Below are positions 1 through 13,070 of a stretch of DNA of 64,000 bases, in pieces (position 1 is the first letter of the stretch; each line of letters begins with the position of its first letter). This DNA is from Flaccisagitta enflata (lineage: Eukaryota; Chaetognatha; Sagittoidea; Aphragmophora): contig OZ231127.1 in the NCBI GenBank assembly GCA_965153355.1, positions 4,588,001-4,652,000 on the forward strand. Direction: 5' to 3'. The translations under genes were made by a program, and so were the position numbers. Below the pieces are notes generated by a model, which made no database searches, was not told the DNA's origin, and was given only the letters and a program-made list of their open reading frames with translations.

Positions 1-285
<285 letters not shown>

Positions 286-560
286 CTTTATCTGTCATCC
301 ATTGTCACTGCTCTCATGTGCCCTCCATTGATAGTGGCTGATAAGTACGACAATTCGTATCTTTCCAACTGTTACAGAGATCCATGAGCTTTTCAGCTTT
401 TCATGAACGAGTCTTTAGCGCGAAAAGTCTCCATATAACTCGATTTCACTTTTCAAAGTCATTCAGACTTCTTTTTTTATGCTCTTCCAGCGCGTGATTC
501 GTTTTAACGCAATCCTGAAATGTTCAGCTCGAATTTCCAGCGCAGCCTGCTGACAAACTG

Positions 561-790
561 AGGGCGTGTTTTTAGTAAAATTAAAAAACGCGTTTGTTCC
601 CGTTGAACGCGTTTACAGTGTGAACATATACTAATGAATTTCAAGTGTCCCATGCGAGAGCAAGCAAAGTGAGTGAGCGAGAACATAAACGGAGCGAGTG
701 AGTGTAGCGCTGCAGAGTGGGTGAACGAACATAGCGAGCGACCGAGTGGCCCGGTAAAAACTCGATTGTCTCTGACTAGAAACACCCCCA
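561..790 (-). mobile_element. MITE family 1 (GGGCGTGTTTCTAGT ends)
   Basis: Starts AGGGCGTGTTTTTAGT and ends ACTAGAAACACCCCCA. The interior carries the family's runs of GAGCGAG/GTGAGCGAG and the motif TTTACAGTGTGAACATAT. No coding capacity. Confidence 0.8.
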
Positions 791-1290
791 TATTGCTTAT
801 CATATCAAACCAGACATCAGTTATTCCTACAGTAAGTTGAGAACTGATATCGCAGTTGATATTAGCCAGACATTGATTGTCTTCACAGTCCATGGAAAAA
901 TTCATTTTGCTGTAACACTTTTTTTCATCACCTACTAGATAGATTTTAAGCTTGCAAAATCCTATTCAAGGACTTTCTGCAAAGTCAGCGAAGGTTATCA
1001 TATTGCCTTCGGCCCATATCAGATCCTTTTAAATTGCTATGGCTTTTTGGGTTCAAGTAACTTAGCTTTTTTTCATACATAATCGTTCATGTCCAAATTG
1101 TGATAACTAACAATCAATTTGATGAATGTATTTACATTATTTCATCCATGATGTTATTCACTTTCTCCTTTCATATCCTTGATATCCTCTATTTTTCTTG
1201 TTAACTTGTGCTTTCATCTTATTTCCTCTCCATTTCTCTTCTTCCTTTTTTTGCCATTCTTTCCTTTTCTTTCATTTTCTCATTCTTAAA
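791..1290. other. No feature recognised
   Basis: AT-rich, pyrimidine-rich single-copy-looking DNA between two MITEs. The stretch 1541-1798 is likewise featureless apart from being purine-rich. Confidence 0.5.
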
Positions 1291-1540
1291 GGGTGTTTCT
1301 AGTCAGAGACAATCGCCTTTCTAAAGGGCTACTCGGTCGCTCGCTATGTTTGTTCGCTCGCACCGCTCACTCGCTCTACAGCGCTATGCTTCGCTATGCT
1401 CGCTCGCTCCGTTCATGGGCTCGCTTACTCACTTCGCTCACTCCCTCATGGGACAGTTGAAATTCTTGAATATATGTTCATGCTGTAAACGCGTTTAACG
1501 GGAACTATCGCGTTTTTCATCTTCACTAGAAACACGCCCT
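1291..1540 (+). mobile_element. MITE family 1
   Basis: Near-complete copy from GGGTGTTTCTAGTCAGAGAC to ACTAGAAACACGCCCT, with interior CTCGCTCGCTCCG-type runs and TTCATGCTGTAAACGCG near the right end. Confidence 0.85.
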
Positions 1541-1798
1541 TACTTCTTTTTTTCGAGGTCGTTAATGTCTCGGCAAAGATGATGAGCTTCGGAAGTCTGG
1601 AGTTTTACTCAGGTTTTTCAAGAGGAAAAAAAAGTTGTTGCGTGAAAAAGAAATGAAATAAGGCGAGACTGAAGATGAAAAAGAAGGGGAAAAAAAAGGG
1701 TGAAGAAGAAACAAAATGTTGAGATAACAAAAAGAAGGTTATTGACAGGGTGATGAGATATTGTATTGATGGCTTGGGTTATTGAAAATGGGAAAAAA

Positions 1799-1968
1799 CA
1801 AGGCCGGATACACGGCTACCGAAGTCGCGTGTGGGTGGGCAGGGGCCATATTAGAGGTCACCAGACCATTTGGGCAGGAGCAGTGAGGTCAAAGAAACAA
1901 AATCACAAAGAAATTAAAGTTTGACCGACCGACTAACCAACCAACTGACCGACCGACGCAACTAAAAA
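1799..1968 (-). mobile_element. HINE-like repeat (AGTCGCGTG family) with GACC-rich core
   Basis: AACAAGGCCGGATACACGGC, CAGTCGCGTG-like and GTGGGCAGGGGCC at one end, then a GACCGACCGACTAACCAACC core and GCAACTAAAAA at the other. This is the standard order of the most frequent repeat in the window. Confidence 0.75.
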
Positions 1969-2032
1969 TCCCAAAGCGCTGGATGGATAATGGTTCTGCT
2001 TGTACTTCTTTGCAATTGGCCACATTTACAAA

Positions 2033-2192
2033 CATACACGGCTACCAAAGTTGCGTGCGGGTGGGCAGGGGCAGTAATGCAAAAGACGCCAGAGATCGCC
2101 AGAAACGCCAAAAAAGCAAAAGGCGACGGACAGACAGACCAACGGACCAACCGACTACCCAGTATGAATTCGCGTGCACGCGACCAAAAAGA
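2033..2192 (-). mobile_element. HINE-like repeat
   Basis: TACACGGCTACCAAAGTTGC, GGGTGGGCAGGGGCAGTAAT, AACGCCAAAAAAGCAAAAGG, GACCAACGGACC core, then CGCGTGCACGCGACC. Confidence 0.7.
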
Positions 2193-2202
2193 ATAAAAGT
2201 TG

Positions 2203-2618
2203 TACCACGTGTATAAAAAAAAAAGACGCACTTTTAAATGGCTCATTTAGTCATAAAAATTCAGAGAAACTAATAAAAATCTTAGACCATTTTAAAGCCC
2301 TTTGAAAGTACTTTCATTTAGCGCCAATTTGGTATTTCTATCTTTTTTCGTTTAGAAATAGCATTAGTTTGAGTAAAAATGTTGCCTGTTTCAGTTTCGC
2401 AATCCCTATGTAAAATGTGCCTTTCAGCAAAATAGCACTTCTCTTTGCAGAGCTCTAGCTCCTAAACCGTTTGAGATACAGACCTGGGGTTGGTCTAGAA
2501 TGAAATATTTTTTAAAAATCTTTAAAAATGACTTAACTGAAAATAGTTAAAATTATCTTTTTTATCTGTTTTATTCAAAAATGAAGGGGTGCGTCTTTTT
2601 TTTTTGATACGCGTGGTA
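2203..2618. mobile_element. TA-flanked MITE, family 2 (CCACGCGTAT ends)
   Basis: TACCACGTGTATAAAAAAAA to GATACGCGTGGTA; ends are ~29-bp inverted repeats including AAAAAGACGCAC. The interior (GCAGAGCTCTAGCTCCTAAA) matches the second copy at 13114-13472 in inverse orientation. Confidence 0.85.
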
Positions 2619-3239
2619 AATGGAGATATATTCCAAAAAGAAAAAGATTACATTTGGATTATCTAATTCAAGTTTTGAAAGTTGAGAGTCAATCCATTGA
2701 AATGGGGAAATGAAAATTGGAATCCATTCGAGTAAGAACTGGCACTACAGTGCATTGAGATTTCACTGGCTCATCTTTTCTAATGATGATTTGCATATCA
2801 GTCACGAAGTGGTCTTGTTACTGCTTTGAATAACATACATACATGTCTGTTGAATGGTCTGTCCATTAATCAAACTATGCTTTCTTATTACTTCAATCAA
2901 AATGTAGTTGGTTTCTGAAAACAAAACAAACAAACGATAGCATCAACTTTAGATTTGTAAAAGTTTCTAACGAAACTGTTCAATCTAACTCATCCTACTT
3001 TTTCTTTGAACCCTCCGCGTGGCGTCTTTGAACCTCAGTCCCACGAGGAGGCTCATTTCCGAAAAAAAAAGTCCTTTGCCACACCCAAGACTTGAGTCAT
3101 TGAGTCATTAGCAAAGCCTAGAAACTGTCTGCTTAGAGGAAGAGACAGCTAAAGATTCTAAAGCCAAAGAAGAGCCATGAAAAAGGAGGGAATGGATGAT
3201 CTAAAAAAGAAGAAGAAGCGAGAGATGGTGATAGAGGAG
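2619..3239. other. No gene recognised
   Basis: Single-copy-looking AT-rich DNA leading into the GAA tract. Short frames have no gene-like features. Confidence 0.5.
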
Positions 3240-3725
3240 AAGAAGAAGATGGAGAAGGAGAAGAAGAAGAAGAAGAAGAAGAAGAAGAAGAAGAAGAAGA
3301 AGAAGAAGAAGAAGAAGAAGAAGAAGAAGAAGAAGAAGAAGAAAAAGAAGAAGAAGAAGAAGAAGAAGAAGAAGAAGAAGAAGAAGAAGAAGAAAAAGAA
3401 GAAGAAGAAGAAGAAGAAGAAGAAGAAGAAGAAGAAGAAGAAGAAGAAGAAGAAGAAGAAGAAGAAGAAGAAGAAGAAGAAGAAGAAGAAGAAGAAGAAC
3501 AAGAAGAAGAAGAAGAAGAAGAAGAAGAAGAAGAAGAAGAAGAAGAAGAAGAAGAAGAAGAAGAAGAAGAACAAAAAGAACAAGAAGAAGACGAAGAAGA
3601 AGAAGAAGAAGAAGAAGAAGAAGAAGAAGAAGAAGAAGAAGAAGAAGAAGAAGAAGAAGAAGAAGAAGAAGAAGAAGAAGAAGAAGAAGAAGAAGAAGAA
3701 GAAGAAGAAGAAGAAGAAGAAGAAG

Positions 3726-3757
<32 letters not shown>

Positions 3758-3904
3758 GAAGAAGAAGAAGAAGAAGAAGAAGAAGAAGAAGAAGAAGAAG
3801 AAGAAGAAGAAGAAGAAGAAGATGAACACAAAGAACAAGAAGAAGAAGAAGAAGAAGAAGAAGAAGAAGAAGAAGAAGAAGAAGAAGAAGAAGAAGAAGA
3901 AGAA

Positions 3905-3935
<31 letters not shown>

Positions 3936-4359
3936 AAGAAGAAGAAGAAGAAGAAGAAGAAGAAGAAGAAGAAGAAGAAGAAGAAGAAGAAGAAGAAGAA
4001 GAAGATGAACAAAAAGAACAAAAAGAAGAAGAAGAAGAAGAAGAAGAAGAAGAAGAAGAAGAAGAAGAAGAAGAAGACAGAAGAGGATGAACAAAAAGAA
4101 GAAGAAGAAGAAGAAGAAGAAGAAGAAGAAGAAGAAGAAGAAGAAGAAGAAGAAGAAGAAGAAGAAGAAGAGAAAGAAGAAGAAGAAGAAGAAGAAGAAG
4201 AAGAAGAAGAAGAAGAAGAAGAAGAAGAAGAAGAAGAAGAAGAAGAAGAAGAAGAAGGAGAAGAAAAAGAAGAAGAAGAAGATGAAAATGAAGGAGAAGA
4301 AGAAGAAGGTGAAGGAGGCGAAGAAAATGGAGAAGAAAAAAAAGAAGAAAAAAAAGAAT

Positions 4360-4393
<34 letters not shown>

Positions 4394-4515
4394 AGAAGAA
4401 GAAGAAGAAGAAGAAGAAGAAGAAGAAGAAGAAGAAGAAGAAGAAGAAGAAGAAGAAGAAGAAGAAGAAGAAGAAGAAGAAGAAGAAGAAGAAGAAGAAG
4501 AAGAAGAAGAAGAAG

Positions 4516-4548
<33 letters not shown>

Positions 4549-4735
4549 AAAGAGGAGGAGGAAGAAGGAGAGGAAGAAAAAAAGTGGAGAAAGAAGGGGG
4601 AGATGAACAAGATGAACAAGAATAGGAAGGAGAAGAAGAAGAAGAAGAAGAAGAAGAAGAAGAAGAAGAAGAAGAAGAAGAAGAAGAAGAAGAAGAAGAA
4701 GAAGAAGAAGGAAGAAGAAGAAGAAAAGGAAGGAG
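3240..4735 (+). repeat. ~1.5-kb (GAA/AAG)n homopurine tract
   Basis: Nearly pure GAA trinucleotides with rare AAC/GAT interruptions and a less regular patch at 4255-4375. All three frames open as poly-K, poly-E or poly-R, and as poly-F, poly-L or poly-S on the other strand. None is a credible gene. Confidence 0.97.
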
Positions 4736-4837
4736 AAGAAGCAGTAAAAGAAGAAGATAAAAGTGTAAAGGAAATAAGGCAAAGAAAAAGCAACAAAGTC
4801 AAAAAATGTAGAAATAAACGGAAAAAAAGGCAAAGGA

Positions 4838-5062
4838 ACAAGGCCGGATACACGGCTACCCCAGTCGCGTGCAGGTGGGCAGGGGCTGTATTTGAGGTCA
4901 CTTGATCATTTGGGCAGGAGCAGTGAGGCCAAAGACTGCAAAAACCAAAAAAAGTTAAGTGTGATGGACAGACAAATGGACCAGCAGAACGACGGACTGA
5001 TGGACCAACGGACGGACCGACGGACCGACAAAGCGGGGTGTAGAGTCGCGTAGCACGCGACT
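4838..5062 (-). mobile_element. HINE-like repeat
   Basis: AACAAGGCCGGATACACGGC to GTCGCGTAGCACGCGACT, with core GGACCAACGGACGGACCGAC. Directly follows the GAA tract. Confidence 0.85.
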
Positions 5063-5129
5063 GACGATGAAGGAAAAAGAAAAAACATCCCTTTCAAGAG
5101 TAAAGTTGCGAGGACAGTAACCTAGAAAC

Positions 5130-5365
5130 AAAAAAAAGAATGTCACAGACCTCGGAACACAAACAAGAATGTCAGAGACTTAAAAACACAAATAGGAATG
5201 CTGTAGACCTAGAAACACAAACAAGAATGTTAGAGACCTAGAAATACAAACAATAATGTCAGAGACCTAGAAACACAAACAAGAATGTCAGAGACTTAGA
5301 AACACACACAAGAATGTTAGAGACTTAAAAACACAAACAATAATGTTAGAAACCTAGAAACACAA
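5130..5365. repeat. 29-bp minisatellite
   Basis: About eight units of AATGTCAGAGACCTAGAAAC then ACAAACAAG. Confidence 0.85.
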
Positions 5366-6079
5366 AAAAAGAAAGTTTTAAAAAGACCAACTCACCGACT
5401 GAAATTTTGGCGTGAAGACTATATGACATGTGCAACAACACATAGAGCTGTGCACGTAAATAACAAGAAGGTAACAAAACCCAACAATACATTGGCTGCC
5501 AACACCATCAAGATGATATCATAATCCGGTAGTCTGGTGTGTGAGAGAGAAAGCAAAATGTTGGCAGCAAGCAATCCAATTTGAAACCAAAGATTTCATT
5601 TACATGGTTTATTGTGTCATGGATAAAATCAATGCAATGTGCATCAAACAAATGAGAAATTTCGGCGACAGGTGAAAATCAGATTGATGGCAAATTCATT
5701 ACATTAAGTGGGCTTCAATACAGAGAATTATTCGCTTTATCCTTTGTTCGCCAAAGATGAAAATGACGGCTTAGATTTTCAATATGAGAGAGAGAGAGAG
5801 AGAGAGAGAAGCAGACAGACAGACAGACAGACATACAGACAGACGGACAGATAGTCATAGAGCCGCAGAAACACGATAAGAGGCAGCAAAAATATTGACA
5901 GCTAAGGTAACTTGATAATTTCAGTAAGACATCTTTTGTTCTGCTCATCATTTAAAAGAGAAGACTTTTCTCTCAAAAGCACTTAGAAAAAGAAAGTCGG
6001 CTACATAGCTTCTTTTGATCACATGCAGGTGAGCATGAGTAGCTGGGTGGGGTGGAGTGGGTGGTGATTGCGAGGTCAT
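5366..6079. other. No gene; short GA and CAGA tracts
   Basis: (GA)n at about 5786-5809 and (AGAC)n at 5812-5850; otherwise unremarkable. A minus-strand 97-codon frame at 5948-6241 overlaps the fold-back element and is not gene-like. Confidence 0.5.
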
Positions 6080-6373
6080 AGGTCTCAGAAACCTATTCAA
6101 TTTTACGAATTGCCCGTGTTCACCATCATGATGAGATTTGCCATTTTTCATGACCATCCGAAAAGTCCCCGATAGGGCCGCCACCCCCCAATTTACGATG
6201 GCAATGAGCCTATAAAAGATTTTCTCCCATGAAGCTTCCATTGAGTCTAATGGTGATAAGAGGGAGATGGCGGTCCTATCAGGACCTTGTCACATGTTCA
6301 TCAAATTTGGCAAATGTCAGTTTTGTAATGAAGGGGGGCAATTTGTAGAATTAGATGGGTTTCTGAGAATCCT
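6080..6373. repeat. Fold-back element (~110-bp arms)
   Basis: AGGTCTCAGAAACCTATTCA ... ACGAATTGCCC pairs with GGGCAATTTGTAGAATTAGA ... TTTCTGAGAATCCT. Inner parts (GATAGGGCCGCCACCCCCC / GGAGATGGCGGTCCTATC) also pair. Arms are diverged. Confidence 0.65.
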
Positions 6374-6533
6374 CTTCCCTAATGAGTAGTAATGTTAAGA
6401 ACCAATCAATGATTTTGATGAGACCGATTTTGTGACTATCCACGTCCAGCTTACTTACTGATAGACACACTTGTGCTTCAAGATGTATGAGCATGACATA
6501 AAGAATTCTAAAGCTGATACTAATACCGTATTT

Positions 6534-6861
6534 TTTTCTGATTAGTGCCCCGGGCGCTTTTGAAATTTAGATAATTGTCATTTTATCCTCCATTTAGCGC
6601 CCCCTTTGATTTGCAGGCACTATTCTATCCTGAATCATTTTCAATAAATACTACTTGAAATATCAGAGGTCCAAGTTGAAATGTATCAAAGTAACATTTT
6701 TTTTCTTGTTTTCTACTTAAGCCTTGATGAAAGACAAAGCAAAATCTTTCTAATTTCTAAGATTTTTTGTTTCATCATCTTCCCTCAAATCATTATTTTA
6801 AGGATCAAAAAGAGGGGGACGTAAATTGGAGGGGGGGGCGATAAATGGAAAAAATACGGTA
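6534..6861. mobile_element. MITE, TACCGTATTTTT ends
   Basis: TACCGTATTTTTTTCTGATT ... GATAAATGGAAAAAATACGG TA. The terminal TA probably represents the target duplication. The AGCGCCCC-type subterminal motif links it to the copy at 7927. Confidence 0.75.
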
Positions 6862-7267
6862 CTGATCTCATACTGCTTTGTTTTGAATTGAAGCTTTTTT
6901 GTCATAGTTTATCAATCGATTGCTGTTGACGCAGACAGATTTAGACTGAATATTTATTGCGGATATAGCAACACACAGTTGATAAATGGAATCCACCAGA
7001 TAACTGGTTATTTACAAAATGATCATAGACCAATCTTTACAGTTGCATGCTACAGTATGTATGAATCCTTTGTCTGTTGGTCATTTCGTGTAACAGTCCG
7101 TCCATTGGTCATCTCTCTCTCATTTTTTACCTTTTTAGTCGTTTGCTAAGAGTCTCTGTAAGAGGATGTGTCCCTAGCTAGGTAGATCCCACAGTCTGTG
7201 ACGCAACATTCTGATGACGTGATATTGGCGAAAATGTCAATTTCTAAGCATTATGGCACCGGCATAC
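6862..7267. other. No feature recognised
   Basis: AT-rich sequence between two MITEs. 7536-7926 is similar. Confidence 0.5.
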
Positions 7268-7535
7268 GGCGCGTTTCTAGTCACAGACAATTGCGTATTA
7301 CACAGGGCAACTTGGTCGCTCGCTATGTTTGTTTGCTCGCTCCGTTTGTTCCGCTCTCTTGCTCCGCAGCGCTGAACTTCGCTACGCCCGCTTCACACGC
7401 TCGCTCCGCTTACAGGCTCGCTCACTCACTTTGCTCACTCCCGCGCGGGACAGTCGAATTCACGAATATGTATTCATGCTGTAAATGCGTGCAATGGGAA
7501 CAAACGCGTTTTTTGTCGGCACTAGAAACACGCCC
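7268..7535 (+). mobile_element. MITE family 1
   Basis: Begins GGCGCGTTTCTAGTCACAGA and ends ACTAGAAACACGCCC, about 268 bp. Same internal order as the other copies. Confidence 0.85.
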
Positions 7536-7926
7536 ATAGACTCTTTACAGCCGCGGCTGATTCGCATTACTGCCCCACATGCAAGTGACTACTTATTGGC
7601 TTTGTATCCTTCTTTGTTTTGACTACGAAAGCAAGCACTCTGTCTCAGGCGCTGTCTAAAATCATTATAGAAAATGTTGTTTATTTTGATTCACTCAGAT
7701 TTTGATTATGATTTTATCAAAATCGTTTTACCAAGTTGTCTGGTACAAAATATGAAATCCAGCGATTCTTGTCATTCATTCAAAATGCTATTCTGAGGGT
7801 CATTCCTTAGTAAAAATTACCTACAGTTTTTATTCAAACACCCGTTACAAACAGCAAAGAATTTAATTTGAGAAAGAAGATGCTTAGATTCGGTGTTTTT
7901 CTATGACATATTTTTGTCATTCCAGT

Positions 7927-8173
7927 TACCGTATTTCCTCTAATTAGCGCCCCTCCTCTAATTAGCGCCCTCCTCACTTGAGAAAATAAATCTGATTTAT
8001 AATATACTTTTTGTCATTTTTAGTTTTCTAAGAATCAAGTTATTGATGTTTTTCTTTATCTTTTTTGCTTTGCTTGTTTGCTTATTGTTTTACCCAATAT
8101 TTTCTGTTTTTTTTTAATATTTCTTTCTTTTCCTGACAATGTAGAGGGAGCGCTAATTAGAGGAAATACGGTA
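7927..8173. mobile_element. MITE, TACCGTATTTCCTC ends
   Basis: TACCGTATTTCCTCTAATTA then GCGCCCC at the left; GAGCGCTAATTAGAGGAAAT then ACGGTA at the right. The ends are nearly perfect inverted repeats. Elements with such ends are widespread in aquatic invertebrate genomes. Confidence 0.8.
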
Positions 8174-8329
8174 ACACAATATTCATCATTAACAACTTAT
8201 GATGCATGCAATATCATTCTCATTAACAAGGTGTGTGACGAGCAGAGATTAGGTATCGAAGTCCGGCAATCCGTGTAACGGATAGGATATATGGGATAAC
8301 GGATAACGGATATATAACCATGAAAACCG

Positions 8330-8725
<396 letters not shown>

Positions 8726-8814
8726 TTTACCAGTGTTTAGGCCAAAGTATGATATGTGGAACAATATCCTTCAATCTACCCCAACGGAAATGAATATAAG
8801 AGGGCCTTGTATAT

Positions 8815-8935
8815 CAAGTATAGTAACTATAGAAAGTATAGTAAGAATAGTAAGTATAGTAAGTATAGTAAGTATAGTAAGTATAGTAAGTATGGTATGG
8901 TAAGTAAAGTAAGTATAGTGAGTGTAGTGGTAATG
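8815..8935 (+). repeat. AGTAAGTATA 10-bp minisatellite
   Basis: About ten units of GTAAGTATA/AGTAAGTATA with point changes. Confidence 0.85.
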
Positions 8936-9619
8936 TTGTCCATCTTTCATAACGAGTCAAATGCAATGAACCTTTTACAAAATCTGTTCCTTTTACTTAA
9001 ATAATGTGTAACCTTATATAAATAACGTCCAGTTATTTAGGGATAACGACCTTAGCATAAAATGGCGGATTTTTACCATATAACGACCTCATAACGGCCG
9101 ACCACTGACGCTCAGTAACGCTAATCTCTGGTGACGAGCCGAATCAACCATTTCTTTTGTTTTTAAGATCTTAGTTTTGCTTCTTTTTGTTAGAACATAG
9201 ATTTGAAAATGTCATTCTTATGATATACAAATGATATAGAAATGAACAGAATAAATAATAAGCTGTACGGTTGGAACACTGGACTGACGAACCAACCAAC
9301 TTCCAAATCATGGACCAAATGACCAACAGAGCTAGGTTGAAAAGATCCACAGTAATCACAGCAATCTGCTGATCAATTCAATGATGTAAACGCTGACTGC
9401 GTGTCAAGTAATCACTGACGATCCAGGTCAAACATACTAGATACGATCTACTGCACGATCAAAGTGATTCTCGCCTCCAATAGATACGAGAAGAGATAGC
9501 TATATATCGGTTATTAGATATAGCTAGATAACAATTTCCGATACGATTCACGATTTTTTTCATAGTTAACTTATTATTAGATGATTAGTATGGAAGTTGT
9601 ACCGTTGAGGTTGAGGTTC
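8936..9619. other. No gene recognised
   Basis: Contains ATAACG/ATAACGACC-type repeats and AT-rich DNA. Nothing else seen. Confidence 0.4.
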
Positions 9620-9826
9620 AATAGATGAATTAGACATGATGAGATCAACACATGAAAATTTTATTTACCGAAAATTTTCGAACAGTTCTCTGTTCTTCAT
9701 CAGTCGGAAAACAGAATTCTGTTTTCCGACTGATGAAGAACAGAGAACTGTTCGAAATTTTTTGGTAAAAAAAAAAAAAAAAAAAAATTTTCATGTGTTG
9801 ATCTCATCATGTCTAATTCATCTATT
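9620..9826. repeat. Near-perfect palindrome, ~103-bp arms, no loop
   Basis: AATAGATGAATTAGACATGA ... CTTCATCAGTCGGAAAACAG AATTC, then the reverse complement to GTCTAATTCATCTATT. The only sizeable difference is a poly-A run (~9769-9787) in the right arm. The centre is an EcoRI-type GAATTC. Confidence 0.9.
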
Positions 9827-10061
9827 AGATGATTAATTTGGATTGAGAATCGGCGAAATCTATCTCTTAGATCGTTTTTTTTTCAATGGAAAACAATGTT
9901 AGGTAAAAATTAGAAAGATTTCGAATTTGAGACAGGAGACTTGAAATTTTTAAACTGTTTTAAGGTTTGTTTTATTTCAGAAACGTAAAATTTGTCCATT
10001 CGAGCATGAGCTGTTATCAATTTTGAGCGATTGTCCAACCAAATCTGACTAAAATAATCGA

Positions 10062-11280
<1,219 letters not shown>

Positions 11281-11416
11281 CAGAGACAGAAGCAAAAAGA
11301 CATAACTGGTAAAGAGGTAAAGAGACAAAAAAGAGACAAAGAGGCCTATGATCAATATTGAGGCCTATCCAGTGAATCACAAACTCTGAGCTGGAAATTA
11401 GGTCAGTCAAGGCCCA

Positions 11417-11453
11417 TTCCACTGAAGCACGACCTCGTGCTTCAGTGGAATTG
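11417..11453. repeat. Perfect short hairpin ATTCCACTGAAGCAC
   Basis: ATTCCACTGAAGCACGA and its complement TCGTGCTTCAGTGGAAT are separated by a few bases. The same ATTCCACTGAAGC motif recurs at 12979 and 13027, so it may mark the ends of an AT-rich element of ~1.6 kb; unproven. Confidence 0.5.
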
Positions 11454-13070
11454 AAATTTGTGCCTCAGTGTATTAACTCTTGACATTTTTTCATACTGAA
11501 ATTGGACTCTTTTTTACTGCAATGAAATAAGTAGTCACTAAGGGTTTTTTTTGATTGGTTGCAAATATTTTAGTAACTATGGCAAAATAAAAAACCGAAC
11601 ACTTTGTTTTTCTTAATTGACTGAAAACTGTTCATTCTTTTTACTTTAAATCTATGAGAAATTTAAAGCTCTTCAAAAACTCTACAAATCTAGACCAAGC
11701 AGAAATTTTTAGGTTAAGTCGTTTTCAAATGACAAAGGATTGAAGTTAAGCACCCATTTTCTTGATTGCCAAAGAAAACAAATTTCCGTGTCTGACAACA
11801 AGATACTTTTGTTTTACATATTTTGTAGAATGTAGAAATTAAATGAATAGTACCAAATTCAAGATGAAAATGAAGTATTTTGAATTCTCTACAAGATGGA
11901 ACCAAGCAGAAAACCTGATTCTTATTTGTTTAGGAGCTATATCAATTCAAAGTTGGTTAGTCTTAAAAGATGGAAACCAGATTTGAGATTTTATCTTTAA
12001 AGCATCATAATTTCTAAAGTTTTGGAGCTACAATGTTCTGTGAGAGCTAAAATGAAAGATCTTTTGAAGCTCTTTGAAACCGTCATGGATTTTAAGGGTT
12101 TATTTTCTGTAGTTGATGAGCAATCCTTTATCAAAAAATGGCATCCATTTTTTTTTTTTTTTTTTTTTTTTTGCCATGGTAACAAGTAATTTTAGTTTTA
12201 ACGTTTCTCTTAATAAGACGACTCAGAATGGTGCCAGATACATGATATCCATGATCAAATTAAAGAGTTTCGAATTTTCTTTAAAATGGCGCCAGGAACA
12301 AATTCTTAACTCAATGCGTTTATTTTCTTTGTTATGACAAAGTAAAAACATGAAAATCCTGTAGTGAATTTTCAAATTCCTGACAACCTGTCTTCATTCT
12401 AATGCCATTTCTAAATGGATAAAACTAGGACATTCAGCAAGGTCTCATTTGAAAGATCTTTCGCAGAGCTTCAAAGTGGTCATCCATTTTGCTATGTTTT
12501 TCCTATTGCTTGGGTAGAAAACTTTGACAAACATGTTGTTTGGTTTTTATTTTTGCCATAGTTATAGGAAGGAACTTACTTGATTCAATCTGATTCAGAA
12601 TTGTTTTTTTCTTTTCTTTTTTTAAATTATCATCTTTGAATATCTTTATATTTTTTATTTCAATTTCTCTCTTTTTTTATCATAAAATCTTTGCCTTTAC
12701 TTATTTTTCTCATATAATTTTTTTTTTTTTTTGAAGGAAAATAAAATTTCTTACATGCCATTGTTTTTTTTTTTCAAAATGATGAAAACTAAGCATATGT
12801 AAAGAAATGTTTTCTTTTTCATATCAAAATTCTCAAGGAGAAAAAGGGAGAGATGAAAAGAAATAAAGGAGAAATAGAGAGAAATGGAAAGAGAGGAGGG
12901 GATTTCTTGATTCCTTCAAATAAGCTTTGAAAAAAACTAATTTGACTATATTTTCTACTGTGACAAAATAAGTTACTTCCAATTCCACTGAAGCTCGAAT
13001 TGCAAAAAAACACTGGTTATCTTTCATTCCACTGAAGCACTAGGGTGTGCTTTAGTAGAAATGATTTTAA
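11454..13070. other. AT-rich DNA, no gene
   Basis: Poly-T and poly-A rich with repeated phrases such as AAAGATCTTT and TTTTGAAGCTCTT, suggesting decayed repeats. Contains a T22 run near 12150. Confidence 0.4.

Noticed and set aside
3133-4905. Open frames up to 566 codons on both strands
   Set aside because: They are GAA-triplet translations (poly-K, poly-E, poly-L, poly-S, poly-F) with no normal protein composition.
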